From the NCBI RefSeq assembly GCF_028769735.1, contig NC_088172.1, forward strand, positions 62,093,075 to 62,157,074: a stretch of 64,000 nucleotides of DNA, read 5' to 3'. The stretch comes from Zonotrichia leucophrys gambelii. Taxonomy: Eukaryota > Chordata > Aves > Passeriformes > Passerellidae. Each line of letters starts with the position of its first letter. Positions within the stretch are counted from its first letter, which is position 1. Positions 24,130 through 62,914 of the stretch are shown one piece after another. Below the pieces are notes generated by a model. It was not told where the DNA came from. It saw only the letters and a list, made by a program, of their open reading frames with translations, and made no database searches. A program made the translations under genes and the position numbers.

Positions 24130-24770
24130 ACATGTTAAGTGGAAAAATGAAGAAGATTATACTGTGTACTACTGAAAAGCATTTAAAGAATAATGCAGTC
24201 ATCAGACACAGTCAATATGGGTTCTCAGAAGGAAAGTTCTGTTTAAGTAATTTGATCTGCTTCTGTGGTAAGGTCACTGCCTGCTGGATGAAGGGAAGGA
24301 AGTGGATGTTGTTTTTCTGGATTTTAGTGAGGATTTTGATGCTGTGTCTCACAGCACCCTTCTGGACAGGTTGTCTGACAGTGGGATGAGCAGGTGCATG
24401 ATGTACTGGGTGAAGGACTGGCTGAAGGGCAGGCAGAGCTCAAAGGGTTGCAGTGAAAGGGGTCACATCTGCCTGGTGAGCAGGGAAGCTTCTCAGGGCT
24501 CAAATCTAGAGCCAGTTCTGTTTGTGATGTTTATCAATAACCTGGATGCAGGAGCTGAGCACACCATTAACAGATCTGCTGGTGACACCAAGCTGGGAGG
24601 TGCTGTTGACTCTGTAGGAGGCTTTACAGAAGAATCTAGGTAGACTGGAAGTGATTAATGGGACAAAATTTAACAAGTGAAATGTCAGATCCTGCACCTG
24701 GGATAGAACAACACTAGGTACTCCCAAAGGAATCTGGGAACTCCTCTGCATCTGCACTTCATTGCATCAG
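24130..24770 (+). mobile_element. CR1 ORF2 reverse-transcriptase fragment (decayed)
   Basis: The 24302-24643 frame carries the LINE RT signature: hydrophobic DVVFLDFS followed by DAVSHSTLLDRL. CR1 DNA phrases extend on both sides: 'CACAGTCAATATGGGTTCTCAGAAGGAAAG' near 24207 and 'ATCAATAACCTGGATGCAGGAG' near 24533. The catalytic FADD box is replaced by a sequence reading SAGDTKLGG and the frame ends at a stop before the thumb region. It is both 5' and 3' truncated and cannot be active. Confidence 0.85.
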
Positions 24771-26889
24771 AAAGCTGAAAAGGGAAGCAGTAAGACATTT
24801 CTTCTGTTTGGCAAGATAAGCAAAATCTATTCCTTGTAAGGACCCTAAGCAAGGTAAGGAAAGGATTGATAAATCCTCAATATGGACAGTGAATCTGTTT
24901 AGATTATGAACACTGGAAAAAGAATAAAACATATTATTGGGATGCAAATTTATAACCCTTTAAACTAATAAAGCCCTTCACACCCTGATCTGTAATCTCC
25001 TTTAATATTTTTTCTTTAAAAAACTAAAGGCATAAAGATTTTGTGAAAAGTACTATATCAGTGTTACTGCTACCTGGGGAGAAAGTTAAGCCCCAAAGCC
25101 CTAAAAGGGAGTCTCTCACAAGACCCTCCTCTGCTTTCAGACTGAGAGGGCAGAGATCAATAAAACACAACTCCCTGGGGAGGAACTCTGCTAAAATGCA
25201 CACAGCTCCACAATGATTCTTGTTCTTCTGTTCTGCTGCTGCTGTCCTAAAAATATCCCAGCTGCCCACTCGGGGCAACAATTAGGCAAACAAACATTAT
25301 GAAAAACCCAGAATGCTCTGGACTGGCTGGCTTTGGTACATGAGTGCAGCTCTGGTACCATCACATCCTCTCTGTGTCAGACACAAGATGCTTATCCAGA
25401 GGGACTCTGAAATTTGACAGAAGCATCTTAAGTTTGCAAGCAGCCTGGGGAATAAAATTTCTGTCTCTTCTGTCTCCAGCTCTTGAGCCAACATGTTGTG
25501 CCTGTACTATAGTTTGTGTGCCAGAGGTACCCTTGAGCCTGTACAGTCAGAAGAGGAAATCTGCTCAGAAAGAGCATCATGAAAATGGTGTATTTTTTAT
25601 AGAGTTCTTATAACCCAAATCAAAACATAACCAAACTCAAATTTTTCAGTTTTGTCAGAAAAGTAATTTAACACTATCTAGAAGTTATATTCCAGATCAA
25701 TTTTTCTTTTCATATTATACATATTCATGATTCTTAAATCTTGGAAAAAAAATCTGATTTTTTAAAATTTTTTAAAAGCATGCTTAAAACTCAGTGGCCT
25801 TGAAGCCATGTTTACATACTCCAATATCAGCTTGCTTGGCCAAAATGCTAGTCCTCATAAAAGCCCTCAAGAATGCAAATTGAAACTTCTTTACTTATGG
25901 GAACTTCTGGAAATTGGGTTAATGTTTGGGTCTGGTCACCTCATGATTAACATCCAGGTGCACACAGTATCATACAGATTGTGATGAAATTAGGAGGCTT
26001 AGATAAAATCTTTGGCTTTCAAAATCTTGTAGAGATGCAACAGAAAAATGGAATAAGACAGGCCAGTCCTCTACAACTAAACTGTGTTAGTAACCATTTC
26101 CTACCTGACTTACAAAAATGCATATGTATCATCCTTTTGACCTGGATATCCTGTTAGTATAATACAGAGAAACAGGTTTCTCCTGGTTTGTATGTAACAC
26201 AGTTACTTATCCTTGAAGATGGTAGGTAATGCCGTAAGGGAAAATAAGATATTAAAGGATGGGGTGCTTTGTTTTGCCTGCAAAGAAATAATCACTCCCA
26301 GGTATAAGATCAATTCCCATCAGATCACCTGGCATGGGGGAGAACTTAACATATTGGGTACAAGGAATGTAGCCAAATCTAAGTAAATATTAATAGATGG
26401 ACCTGTTTTTATTTCTGCAGCTGAACATGCTGAAAGGCAAGTAAAATGTAAATAGTGATTAATCATAGCATTTTTGGTGTGAATTCTTCCCCTAATACTA
26501 CTATTTGCTGACAAGTACTCAGTTGCATATTAAATATGTTTTAAGTATGCAGCAAACTAAAACGGATGTATTTCCAAGACATTTTAGTTCTGCTTGTAAA
26601 CCTAATATATAAAGGTTAAAATCATTGGTTTGCCTTCTAGTATCTCACTCCACTTGATGAAAAATTAATCTTAACTAAGCAGTTTGAAAGGACTGTAGGC
26701 ATTTTCCAACCACTTTTCATCGCTTGGGTATTTAAAAAAATAGTCTTCTTTTTGCAAAAAAAAAAAATCATTTATTTCCATTCTACTTCATACAGATCAG
26801 TTTCTGTTGCTAATTAAATGTGTTTCTAATAGACTAGCACCAGCAGTCATTCATTTGGGCCTTACAGCTATTATACATAATCTCCTAGT

Positions 26890-27163
26890 TTATACATTAA
26901 CAAGAGGCAAAAAGCAGAAAATTATGTACAAAAAGTTTCACCTGAACTTGAAGAAGAAGTTATTTACTGTGCATGTTATTGCATACTGGAACAGATTTTT
27001 TGGAGAGGTTGTGGAGTCTCCCTCTCTGGAGATGTTCAAGAACCATCTGGACACAATCTTGTGCCATGCACTCTAGGACGGCCCTGCCTGAGCAGGGAGG
27101 TTTGGGCCAGATGATCCCCTGTGGTTCCTTCCAACCTGACCTGTTCTGTGGCTCTGATTCTGA
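26890..27163 (+). mobile_element. CR1 retrotransposon 3' end
   Basis: CR1 end features: 'GGAGAGGTTGTGGAGTCTCCCTCTCTGGAG..TTCAAGAACCA' near 27001, 'GGCCAGATGATCCCCTGTGGTTCCTTCCAACCTGA' near 27104, and a degenerate (TTCTGTGG)n tail. It lies about 400 bases upstream of the B3GALNT2 CpG island, in sense orientation. Confidence 0.82.
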
Positions 27164-27824
27164 GAAGCCTTTGCTTATTTATGCACATCAATTTTCCAGG
27201 TAGATTTGTCCTGGGGTAGTGTGAGGAAACAAATTTCTCCTTCTTACTTGGATGCAGGAGACCAGAGACAAGTAAATTCTCAAGGTGCTGATGATATTGT
27301 GTGTGCTCTGTTTCATCCGTTCGTAGTTAAACCCTGCTAGGCAGGGCAGAGCTCTGCAGTCAGTCCTTAGGCCCCCAATTTCACAGCGGCGGCTGAAGGT
27401 AACAGGTGAAGCCGAGCTCGGATTATTGACACTTCATAACGAATTTAAGGATTCTTGGCCGTGATCCAGCCGCAGTTAAGGACACTTTCATTGTCTAACA
27501 CACCCCCCTTCGGGAATTTCAACCCAAGAACATGTTACTTGCTGGAATAAAATACTCCATAAACAGTTGGCGAGCGCCGCGGCAGGTCCTTGCCAAAGCG
27601 AAGCGCACTCTCCTCTTTACTGAATAAGTAAAGGATTGTTCTGGAAAGCTATTTTGTTCTTAACGCAGCGCCTTTTGAGAAGGGGCATTCAGCGGATTAT
27701 CGAACAGCGATTTCCCGGGGAGGGTTTCCCCCGCGGCCGGGGGCAGCCGGGCGGTCTCGGAGCCGCGCGCTCCGTGAGGGGGACGCGCCGCCGCCGCCGC
27801 CGGCCCCTCTCCCGCGCCCCCGCC

Positions 27825-27830
27825 ATGTGA
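27825..27830 (+). promoter_or_regulatory. Start-stop uORF candidate (ATGTGA)
   Basis: An ATG with G at -3 is immediately followed by TGA, 256 bases before the B3GALNT2 start. If it lies in the transcribed leader, this minimal uORF could stall or divert scanning ribosomes. Whether it is transcribed is unknown. Confidence 0.35.
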
Positions 27831-28080
27831 GACGCGCGGAGCCGCCGCGCTCCCTCGGCGCCCCGCGGCATTGTGGGGGCTGTAGGCGGCCGCTGCCGCC
27901 GCCCGCGCCGCCGCCGCCCGCCCGGGCCGGGGCGGGACTGCAGCTCCCGGCGGCCGCGGGGCAGCCGAGCCCGGCCCGGCCGAGCGGGGAGGAGCCGCTG
28001 GCGGCCGAGCCGGGCCGTCGCGCCGGCGCCGCTGGGAGAGGCCGGCGCGAAGGGGAAGGGGCCGGCGGCTGCGGCGGCCA

Positions 28081-55447
<27,367 letters not shown>

Positions 55448-56418
55448 TGGACTTGCCTTGGAAAACAGGGTAGTGTATAATGATCATGGAAAGGTGTACA
55501 TTTGGATTCATTCCTGGAACAATAAGAAATACTAAGGTACCTTTTAATGCTGGGTTTCAACTAAAGTATAACAATATTTGCACATCCCTTTTGATAATTA
55601 CAAGTGGACTGATACTATTCATTTTCTATAGTATAGATATTGATCAGACAAAAACCAAAATGTTAAAGATTAAAAAAAAATCCTTTTTATATAAAGTCAA
55701 AGACCTACTTGTAATTAATAAATGCACATAAGAATGCCAACTAGCCTGTCTTTTGTAAATTGAAGCACTACTGATTTGATTCAGTATAGGGCTGTTCCAG
55801 GCTCCTGTGAGAGTTGTGCTCAGCACCAGGGCAGCAGCACATTCTGTGCTGTCTGAGGGGCTGCCCTCATCTGTGCAGGGACAGGGACAGCAATGGGGGC
55901 TAGGATTTGTGATTAGTTTGTTTATGTCATTGTCATTTTAGATAAAAATAAAATCAAGGTTTGCTTATACCAAATCTTCAAGTACTGCAAACTTGGCCTG
56001 ATTTAGGAGGGATTTCTGACAGCTCTTTCTGACTAGATATGAATCTGAGGTTACACAAGTGAAAGTAAAATAAGCTTGAGGAACAGCACGCTAAAGGTTG
56101 TAAAATAAATAGCAATGCCTTGCAGTGTGCTGAGAACTTATTTATAATGTTAACACTGTAGGGTAGAAGAAAGGTCTGGCAGATTTTGACCTTAATCATC
56201 TAAGGTAGATACTTCTAAAATTACTACTGGGTTTTGTTCACTATAAGGTCGTTGGATGTAGGTGAAAACAAAGAGGAAGTGGCCTCTCAGTGCAGCACTG
56301 ATCTTGTCTTGATAGCAAAGAGATCACAACTCAGCCCTGTACTCAGTTCAGTAAAGCAAATTCTCACTGCTGCTGGGGGAAGGCAGTATAACATCTTGGC
56401 AAAAGGGTGACCTTGAGT

Positions 56419-56424
56419 TTTATT
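56419..56424 (-). terminator. TBCE: Candidate TBCE polyadenylation signal
   Basis: TTTATT on the + strand reads AATAAA on the minus strand, about 240 bases after the TBCE stop codon. It is the nearest canonical hexamer I see on that strand. Confidence 0.4.
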
Positions 56425-56665
56425 TAATTGAAGCATTTAAGCACAGTTTGGTATCGCTCCAGTAGGACAAATGAGCAGCTGCTTTCATGGAGGCTGATGA
56501 TCAAGCTGAGGAGTTGAAAGTACAGTTGTACAGCCCTTTGGTGCCACGTGTGTGAAACTCCAATTCACCTGTGTGTCTGTTCAGGCACAGGCTGTCCGTG
56601 TGTCTGTCTCTCTTCTGCAGTTCTTGTGTCAGCTTTTCCTTCAGTCCAGAAAGAGAGTCCCTTCT

Positions 56666-56758
56666 TTACCACCGTACTAACACACAGTCTCCACTTTCTA
56701 TTGAGTAAAACTGCAAAGGCTTTAAGTCATTGTCTAGTTCAACTTCTTTTCCTTCCAG
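56666..56758 (-). CDS. TBCE: TBCE last coding exon
   Basis: Minus-strand acceptor CTCATTCTAG. Encodes [20 protein letters not shown] to GDCVLVRW and TAA (56668-56666). This is the C-terminal half of the ubiquitin-like domain. Confidence 0.96.
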   Translation of the reverse strand: MEGKEVELDNDLKPLQFYSIESGDCVLVRW

Positions 56759-59700
56759 CTAGAATGAGAAAGCAAAAAAAAACCTAATCAGACTTACACT
56801 GAAATCCCTTCATAAACCAAATAGCAGGCAGTTGCAGTCAGGGAGAATCTGTCATATTACAGGAATGAAATTAGGTCCTAAATGACAGCATGAAGACAGC
56901 TCTCCTCAAGTGAAATGAATTTCTTTATATAGTATTTTAGAACATGCTATGGACCTTTAGCAGCATGAAATATTTTGTTTTTCAATATCTGTTTTTAACT
57001 CACTTTAGAACTTTTGTAGGACAGTTTCAGGTCTGAACCAGGAATTTTAAACAGGCGATACAGCAGTCCTTTGACCTTCTGAATAGTCATAGACTCTGTT
57101 GAGGGGAGAGAAAGAAAAGTTATTAGAAAAATGCTGCTGCCACTGAGCTGTAGCAAAGTACCAGTGTTTCACTTTACTTGCTTATAGCAACAGTGAAAGG
57201 CTGTATTGCTGCTTCAGTTCTAACACTGCAATAATGTCTGAGGTACCTGAGACCATATCTGCTACTGTCAAGTGGAAAATGGTTTCACCTGTGGTGGTCA
57301 GGGCAGGATGTGCTGCTACAGAGTAAGCGCTTTGATCCCATACACCAAATTAAGTGTTACGCTTCATAATTTACCTTTTTTGAGTCTGTATTTCTACATA
57401 CTAAACTAAGTGACCTTTGGGACACACACCAGCCAGGTTCTGACTACTTGCATCTGGCAACTGTTCCTTGCAGTTTTCATTACTAGGAATTGGCTTTCCC
57501 AGCACAAGTAAGGAAATGGCACGGTGGAACGAGTGACATTCTTGGGAATGGTATTGAGTTATTAGTCCCAAACACATTGTCAGCAGTTGTTTATATTATG
57601 AAGTCAGTTATAGGAAGGGGTATTTTTTTGTAATGGATCTTGAATGAGTAGATGTAGTTTGTTCCAGAGGTGATACCTGTGTTTGCAATAGATAAACTCA
57701 GTATTTTGGTTGAACTTTCACTTCTTTTGAAGCTTTATCTAAAGGCACAGCAATAGCGAGTTACTCCTGTAATACCACACATTGTACTTAGACAAATATT
57801 TTTCTATCAAACATTTTTGTAAAAGCTGTATCTATCTGATTTTATGCAAGTTGTGATAATAAATGTGATTTTTATTTTAGAATAAAGCTTGAATTCTTCT
57901 TTTCTCTCAGACTTCATTCTGACACATCTTTCCAAAACATCAGCTTAATTTAGAATGGTCTTATTCCTTCTAGTATCACCACAGACACGAAAATTTCAAA
58001 GAATGAGTTTGATGGAGGTCAGAACTAGACTTCTGAATTAATGGATTAGATAGTAGACCTCAATATCTAGATTTACAGACTGTGTGGTTGCCTCTTAAGA
58101 CTTCATGTTCTGGTTACTTGGTTAACACATCCACCAGATTTCATCCCTGTTAACAGGGATGAAATTGCCTCAGACTTTTAAACATGAAACCAGCAGCAGA
58201 GCATCAACTTTACAACAAAGCATCAACTTTCTTTGAGCTGGACTGAAAGTAAGTATGAAGGCCAGAAGAATTATGACTTTTCAAATAATTTCTGTCTTTT
58301 TCATTTCTTTATATGACAGAGGAAAAGCTTTCAGGAGCTGACAAAGCCAGAGACAGCTGCCATTCTTTAATACAGTTGTTTGAAAAGGAGCAATGGAACA
58401 ACTACTTGAACATAAGCCAAGAGTTCTTACCTGGCAGTTTTTTCTCCACTGGCTTCTGTTCAGGTTTCTCAGGACACTTAATTGTCAAAGCTTAAAGAAG
58501 AAGGGTGAGGCATTAGTGAAAGAACAATAAGCCCTGTTCTGGCAGAAGCACAGTCTTTCTAGTCTCTTCTTATTACAAATTATTTCCCTTAGCTCAGCCT
58601 GATCTCTCAAAAATTAGGAGGTAGCCTGCATCTCAGCAGTTAAGATAACATTAAGTCATTATCTGAAAAATTAATTAATGAAAATAACCAAGTTTTTACT
58701 CATCTTTGGTAAATTACAATATTGTAGAGGTGACTCCCTAAATGCTTAAAGATTTTTTGGTCAAAATGAGTATTTACTTAAAAATGCTTAATTTCTATTT
58801 CATTTTTTTAAAATAACCTGCAGTAGAATGGAAATTGCTTATTCAGTTTAAAACAGGCTTTTGGTCCTCTCAAAAGCATCATACAAAGACTTTCACAGGA
58901 TATAATTAGCCTAATTATTTTACAGAGATTAAGAGACTTATTCTTAAACAAAGGTTTATTTTATGTCTAGCCACTAAGATTCCTTATTCTATTTATTCTT
59001 CCACATTAATGCATTAGAATGTAATGCCTTAAAATACTATTTTGCCCATGAAGTAAAAATTTTCAGTTCTTCTGTCAGCTGGGAAAAACAGCTACATGAA
59101 TTTGCAAGTCGAGGATGTAACCTAGATTAAATATGTAGACAGCTCCAAATACCAAAGCTACCCATGTTCTTCTTGTCTGTCCTAAAGAAGTTATAAAAAA
59201 GGTAAAATAGAAAACAGAGCAGGTGAGATTAAAGGCTGAGATGTCTTTTGTAAAGAAGCCATTCACACTGTCAGAATGGAGTATCAATAACCTTTGTTCT
59301 CCATTAAATCTCAGTTGAGAAAATCATTTGGCTTGGGTTGAGGGGGAAAATGAGGGTACACAGAATCAGCTTTCCAGTCAAACTCACTGAGACAGTTCAG
59401 AAAATCAGAATTACAAGCTGGAACTTTTTGTTCTTCATCTACACCTAGGAGACACTAAGCTCATAAAATAGTCTAAATGCAGAAGGAACAATTTTGACCA
59501 TTTCTGGCCTCTTACTCAGGAGCTGATTTTTCAGAGTCAAAGGCTGTTGTCCCTTCAGTTCTCCTTCTTCAGGTGCTCCATATTCTGTTGGAAGAAAAGT
59601 AGAAGAAGTAAGAAAAATAGAAAAGTAGTAGAACCCTTTAAAGACTAAAACTGAAGACCTAGGACCACTGTGGTGCAGGATCAGGCAGGAGTTCCCTCAG

Positions 59701-62700
59701 CACAGCCATGGTGGCTCCTGCACCACACAGGGCTGCAGACACGAGCCTCGGCCAGCTGCTGCAGCATCCAGGACGGGGGGGGCTGCTTAACATTCTCACT
59801 GCTGGGAGAGCGGATGGATGGATGGATGGATGGATGGATGGGTGGATGCACACAGGTGCTGGGGTCTCTGAGGCCAGGAGCCAGAGTTCCTGAGGCAGCA
59901 ATGCCCCAAAGGATGCAGTTCTGTGCAAAGCTCACTGGCACACAGGCTTGCCAATGCATGGGCTTTCCTAAGGCTGTAGGCCTTTCCTGTTGGCACATCA
60001 GGTGCCAATAGCAAAATCTGAGCACCCATTGGTTTGACCACAGCATCCCAGAGTTCCACTTCCTGGTCAAACCAGCACACAGCACAGGGAAAAAACACCC
60101 AAGGGGAAGAGAAATTGAAAACAGACCAACCCAGTGCTGCCACAGTGCCAGAGGTGAGGAAATGCTATTGTGCTCTGCTTGTACTTACTAAGACAAAGTG
60201 CTGGGTATCTAGGATGGGCAGCAAGAAATTCTTCACTTGGTTGGTTTTTCTCTGGGTTCCAATGCCCGCCAGCTTCTAGCCACTCCTTTCCAAATATTTT
60301 GCGATAATCAAGCTCTGCTCCTCTTCTTTCAGCAGGAAGGATCTGTACTGACACAGGAATGGCACATAATATGATTATAACTTATAATATGATTATATAA
60401 CTTTCCAGAGAACAAAATCTAATCAGTGCCACAGACTCCTTGGTCTTATTTGATGTTCAGTATGTTTCAATGCTCCCAAGAATCTTACAAACCATGTCTC
60501 CAAATACTGAGTGATCCATATATTCAGTATATTTTAGAGCCATTAAGCCCCTCTGTGTACTCAACAATAAATTAATATCTAAGCAAAGATTTTGCTGTAT
60601 ATAGTGATGCAAGGATGTTTTGTGTAGCAATGGATCAGATGCTGCTTCTGCTCTCCTTTACGATAAACATTTGCTGAAAGTTTGATTTGGTGTGGATTAT
60701 ATTTTTCTATTGCAGAAGGCAAATGTTGGTATTGCTGTCACTGAAACAGATCAGACTATGCTGCTTTTTCTATTTTTTTCTTTCTTTTAAGAGTATGGTT
60801 TTTGTTAACAGTCCTGCAACTTCAACACAATTCAGGCATTGAAAAAAAACCACCATTGACCCATCTTGTCCGAGTCCCCACTGAGTTGGCAATGTTCACA
60901 AACAGGGCTCAGTCTTGTACTGAGCTTGTGACTGCCCCGCTAACAAGGGGATGGATTAGTTGGCACTTTACTTTTCCTGCACCCAAACAATCAATAATCT
61001 TAAAAGAAACTGAAAACAATTCCCCAGGCAGTGATTTAAAGTTTTTGCCAGACTCATGCAATTTGTTGAAGTATCACCCACCTCACAGTTGTTCAAAACC
61101 TCCAACTGGCTTATCTTGGCAATAATGAGCTGTTTCAGGGTCTCTGGGTTCTTCTCGGTGTCCACGAAGGGGTTATTGTTACACTGCAGTGCCCGCAAAC
61201 TTGGCAGTTTATCCAGCTCATTGATAGATGACCACTGAAATGGGAGGGAAGAGTCTTTTTAAGAAATATGTAACCTCATTTCAGAACAATACCTGGTAAC
61301 ACTGATTTCTCCTGAACAACAAACATGACTGGAAAAATTCTTTTGATCGTCTGAACCAAGTACTTGGATCCTGTTCATGTAGCTAAGGAAAGAACTGCAC
61401 TCCATTTATTTAAAAAACAAACCAAAACAAGAAATTCAAACTTTAGATAATTAGAATTCTGTGAGAGAAATTATAAGGTAGCTGCCATAACATTAGTGTT
61501 AAGAAATATTTTTACATTTTAAAACTATGCCTCTGTATTGAACAAATTGTTCAACAGTTAGCTCAGAATCTTACACATAAAATGAAATTTTAAAAAGCAA
61601 ACTTAAAGTTACTCTTAAACAAAGATGCATTTATTTACAAAATGTGAAACCATCACAATCTAACCTACCTGTGATATTTTATTGTCATTTATTGCAAGGC
61701 GTTTTAGCGAAGGAAACATTTTAGTTTTGCATCCTAGGAAAAGAGTAACAGAAAACAGTGAAAACTTTAAATTAACAGAATTTTAAAACTATAAATAAAT
61801 TACTTCTTTTACATACCAAATCCAGCATCAGGAAAGTGTATAGAAGATATGCCAGTGTTTCTAAGTATTAGCTGTTCTAATCTGAAATTCAATAGACACA
61901 ATGATCACTGTATGTGGCGCAGGAAGTTATTTGCACAGAGATACAACCTGATTTTTTTTCTCTTCTTAATAAAGATTTTGATGTGGTGCAGCATCACTGA
62001 CTAATGAAAAGCAGCCTCACAGGCAGTACCCAGACTTCAGCCGTGTTCAGATAATAACATTTTCAGTGAGTAAGTGCAACAATTTCAAATTTCATAATGG
62101 CTCCTGGATTTAAAATGTGTGATTTTCTAAATGATTTTTTTTTAAAATAGCTTGTGGCTATTGAAAATCATGGCTGCTGTTTTGGTGCACAGGGTAAGAT
62201 GATAATTCTGCAAATTAGCAAAGTGTGGTAAATCACCTTCATTTCATAAGTGTATAATGAAAACCTAATAACACACAGCTGAAGAATGTGTTATTATACA
62301 ACAAAAGCAAGATTATATTAAAATAGCTCAACTAAATAATGCAGTTACTCTCCTCAAGAGGGCAAAATGCCTCTATTTCAAGATCTCATGAATCTTTCAT
62401 GCAACATCAATACTATCACATTTCAGCCAACAAGGACTACGGAGATGAATATCTAGGACAAAGAATTTCCAGCAAATTTGTTTACAGCTACCTGGGGAGC
62501 TGTGCTATGAGATGCAGCTGATTTCCATCCAGTAGCTGGTTGTCTGAAAGGTCTAACAACTTCAGGGTCTGCAGGACATTATCAGGCCTGATATATTGGA
62601 AAAAACAAACACAAAACCAGAACATTTAAAGTTATTGGCCAATAAAACCACTATTTTCCTAAGTATATAATTGCATGCACACAACTGTGCACCTTTATAA

Positions 62701-62914
62701 ATGTTCTTAAATACATCATGTGAAATTTGCATCAGTTATTGTTGTGGTGATGTAAATGCTACAGGAATGTAACTTTATGTGCTGTGTAACTTTGTGGTAC
62801 ACCAGTGGCTTACAACTGACTGACTCATGTTACTCACCTTTCCAAAACTGTAATATTATTAGAAGAAAGGTACAACTCTTCAAGTACTGGCCATCCTTGA
62901 GCACAAAGAAGAAC
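56666..62914 (-). CDS. TBCE: Tubulin-specific chaperone E, C-terminal 307 residues
   Basis: Ten coding exons on the minus strand join in frame: 62914-62838, 62587-62492, 61881-61817, 61733-61669, 61234-61082, 60342-60189, 59584-59516, 58490-58431, 57095-57004 and 56758-56666. The total is 924 nt ending in TAA. TBCE binds alpha-tubulin and, with TBCC and TBCD, assembles or disassembles the alpha/beta tubulin dimer. The first exons carry leucine-rich repeats ([57 protein letters not shown]). A LRR cap follows ([21 protein letters not shown]). The last four exons form the ubiquitin-like domain, ending [12 protein letters not shown]. The whole protein is about 527 residues in human, so the CAP-Gly domain and first repeats lie beyond the right edge. 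It is convergent with B3GALNT2, as in human. No lesion is seen. Confidence 0.96.
57004..57095 (-). CDS. TBCE: TBCE coding exon (ubiquitin-like domain)
   Basis: Acceptor CCTCAACAG, donor AAA|GTGAGT; phase 1 in, phase 0 out. Encodes [20 protein letters not shown] and [11 protein letters not shown]. Confidence 0.95.
57858..57886 (+). terminator. B3GALNT2: Paired polyadenylation signals
   Basis: Two AATAAA hexamers 23 bases apart, followed by TTGAATTCTTCTTTTCTCTCAG. The strongest 3'-end signal on the + strand after the B3GALNT2 stop. Confidence 0.45.
58138..58165. repeat. Perfect 28-bp palindrome
   Basis: ATTTCATCCCTGTT is followed without spacer by its exact reverse complement. The centre is the HpaI-type GTTAAC hexamer. 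All 28 bases pair. Confidence 0.95.
58431..58490 (-). CDS. TBCE: TBCE coding exon
   Basis: Acceptor TTCTTTAAG, donor CCAG|GTAAGA; phase 1 in and out. Encodes [20 protein letters not shown], the start of the ubiquitin-like domain. Confidence 0.93.
59516..59584 (-). CDS. TBCE: TBCE coding exon
   Basis: Acceptor CTTCCAACAG, donor CTGA|GTAAGA; phase 1 in and out. Encodes [20 protein letters not shown] and QLL, linking the LRR cap to the ubiquitin-like domain. Confidence 0.94.
59585..60188 (-). other. TBCE intron with GC-richer block and microsatellite
   Basis: 0.6 kb. It contains the (GGAT)n tract and is GC-richer than its surroundings, which opens several spurious frames on both strands. No recognised element otherwise. 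Confidence 0.75.
59812..59847 (+). repeat. (GGAT)n microsatellite
   Basis: About nine GGAT units with one GGGT interruption, within a TBCE intron. A shorter run of the same motif lies at 63937-63950. Confidence 0.95.
60189..60342 (-). CDS. TBCE: TBCE coding exon (LRR cap)
   Basis: Acceptor GTCAGTACAG, donor CTTA|GTAAGT; phase 0 in, phase 1 out. Encodes [20 protein letters not shown] then [14 protein letters not shown] and [10 protein letters not shown]. An alternative AG five bases upstream would break the frame. Confidence 0.95.
60343..61081 (-). other. TBCE intron
   Basis: 0.74 kb, AT-rich, nothing recognised; GTGGGT donor. Confidence 0.8.
61082..61234 (-). CDS. TBCE: TBCE coding exon (LRR)
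   Basis: Acceptor CCATTTCAG, donor GAG|GTGGGT; 51 whole codons. Encodes [40 protein letters not shown] and [11 protein letters not shown]. Confidence 0.96.
61669..61733 (-). CDS. TBCE: TBCE coding exon (LRR)
   Basis: Acceptor CTTTTCCTAG, donor CAG|GTAGGT; phase 1 in, phase 0 out. Encodes [22 protein letters not shown], one leucine-rich repeat. Confidence 0.95.
61817..61881 (-). CDS. TBCE: TBCE coding exon (LRR)
   Basis: Acceptor GAATTTCAG, donor TTTG|GTATGT; phase 2 in, phase 1 out. Encodes [20 protein letters not shown] then GF. Separated from the next exon by an 83-base intron. Confidence 0.95.
62492..62587 (-). CDS. TBCE: TBCE coding exon (LRR)
   Basis: Acceptor ATATATCAG, donor CCCAG|GTAGCT; phase 2 in and out. 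Encodes [20 protein letters not shown] then [12 protein letters not shown]. Confidence 0.95.
62838..62914 (-). CDS. TBCE: TBCE coding exon (LRR), most 5' in window
   Basis: Acceptor TTGCTCTTAG, donor GAAAG|GTGAGT; phase 0 in, phase 2 out. Encodes [20 protein letters not shown] then ITVLE. Confidence 0.94.

Larger units (their letters stand above)
17311..27539. other. Intergenic region GNG4 to B3GALNT2
   Basis: About 10 kb of AT-rich DNA. It holds a CR1 RT fragment (24130-24770), a CR1 3' end (26890-27163), a possible MIR-type SINE (23030-23225) and a small inverted repeat at 23542-23565. No coding exon or RNA gene is recognised; the open frames are short and unremarkable. Confidence 0.55.
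55448..57886 (+). other. B3GALNT2: B3GALNT2 3' UTR (extent inferred)
   Basis: Candidate + strand polyadenylation signals are an AATAAA near 55716 (proximal), others near 55946 and 56104, and a strong pair at 57858-57863 and 57881-57886 followed by T-rich sequence. If the distal pair is used, the 3' UTR would run across the last two TBCE exons on the other strand. The proximal site would avoid overlap. Confidence 0.45.
57096..58430 (-). other. TBCE intron with B3GALNT2 3'-end signals
   Basis: 1.3 kb between TBCE exons. It contains the + strand polyadenylation pair at 57858-57886, the 28-bp palindrome at 58138-58165, and a direct repeat GCATCAACTTT at 58201 and 58220. Confidence 0.8.

Noticed and set aside
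58313..58495. 60-codon + strand frame
   Set aside because: Antisense shadow covering the TBCE exon at 58431-58490.
59659..60143. Several frames of 60-134 codons on both strands around the (GGAT)n tract
   Set aside because: They encode mutually overlapping repeats of the microsatellite (DGWM or HPSI runs) inside a TBCE intron.
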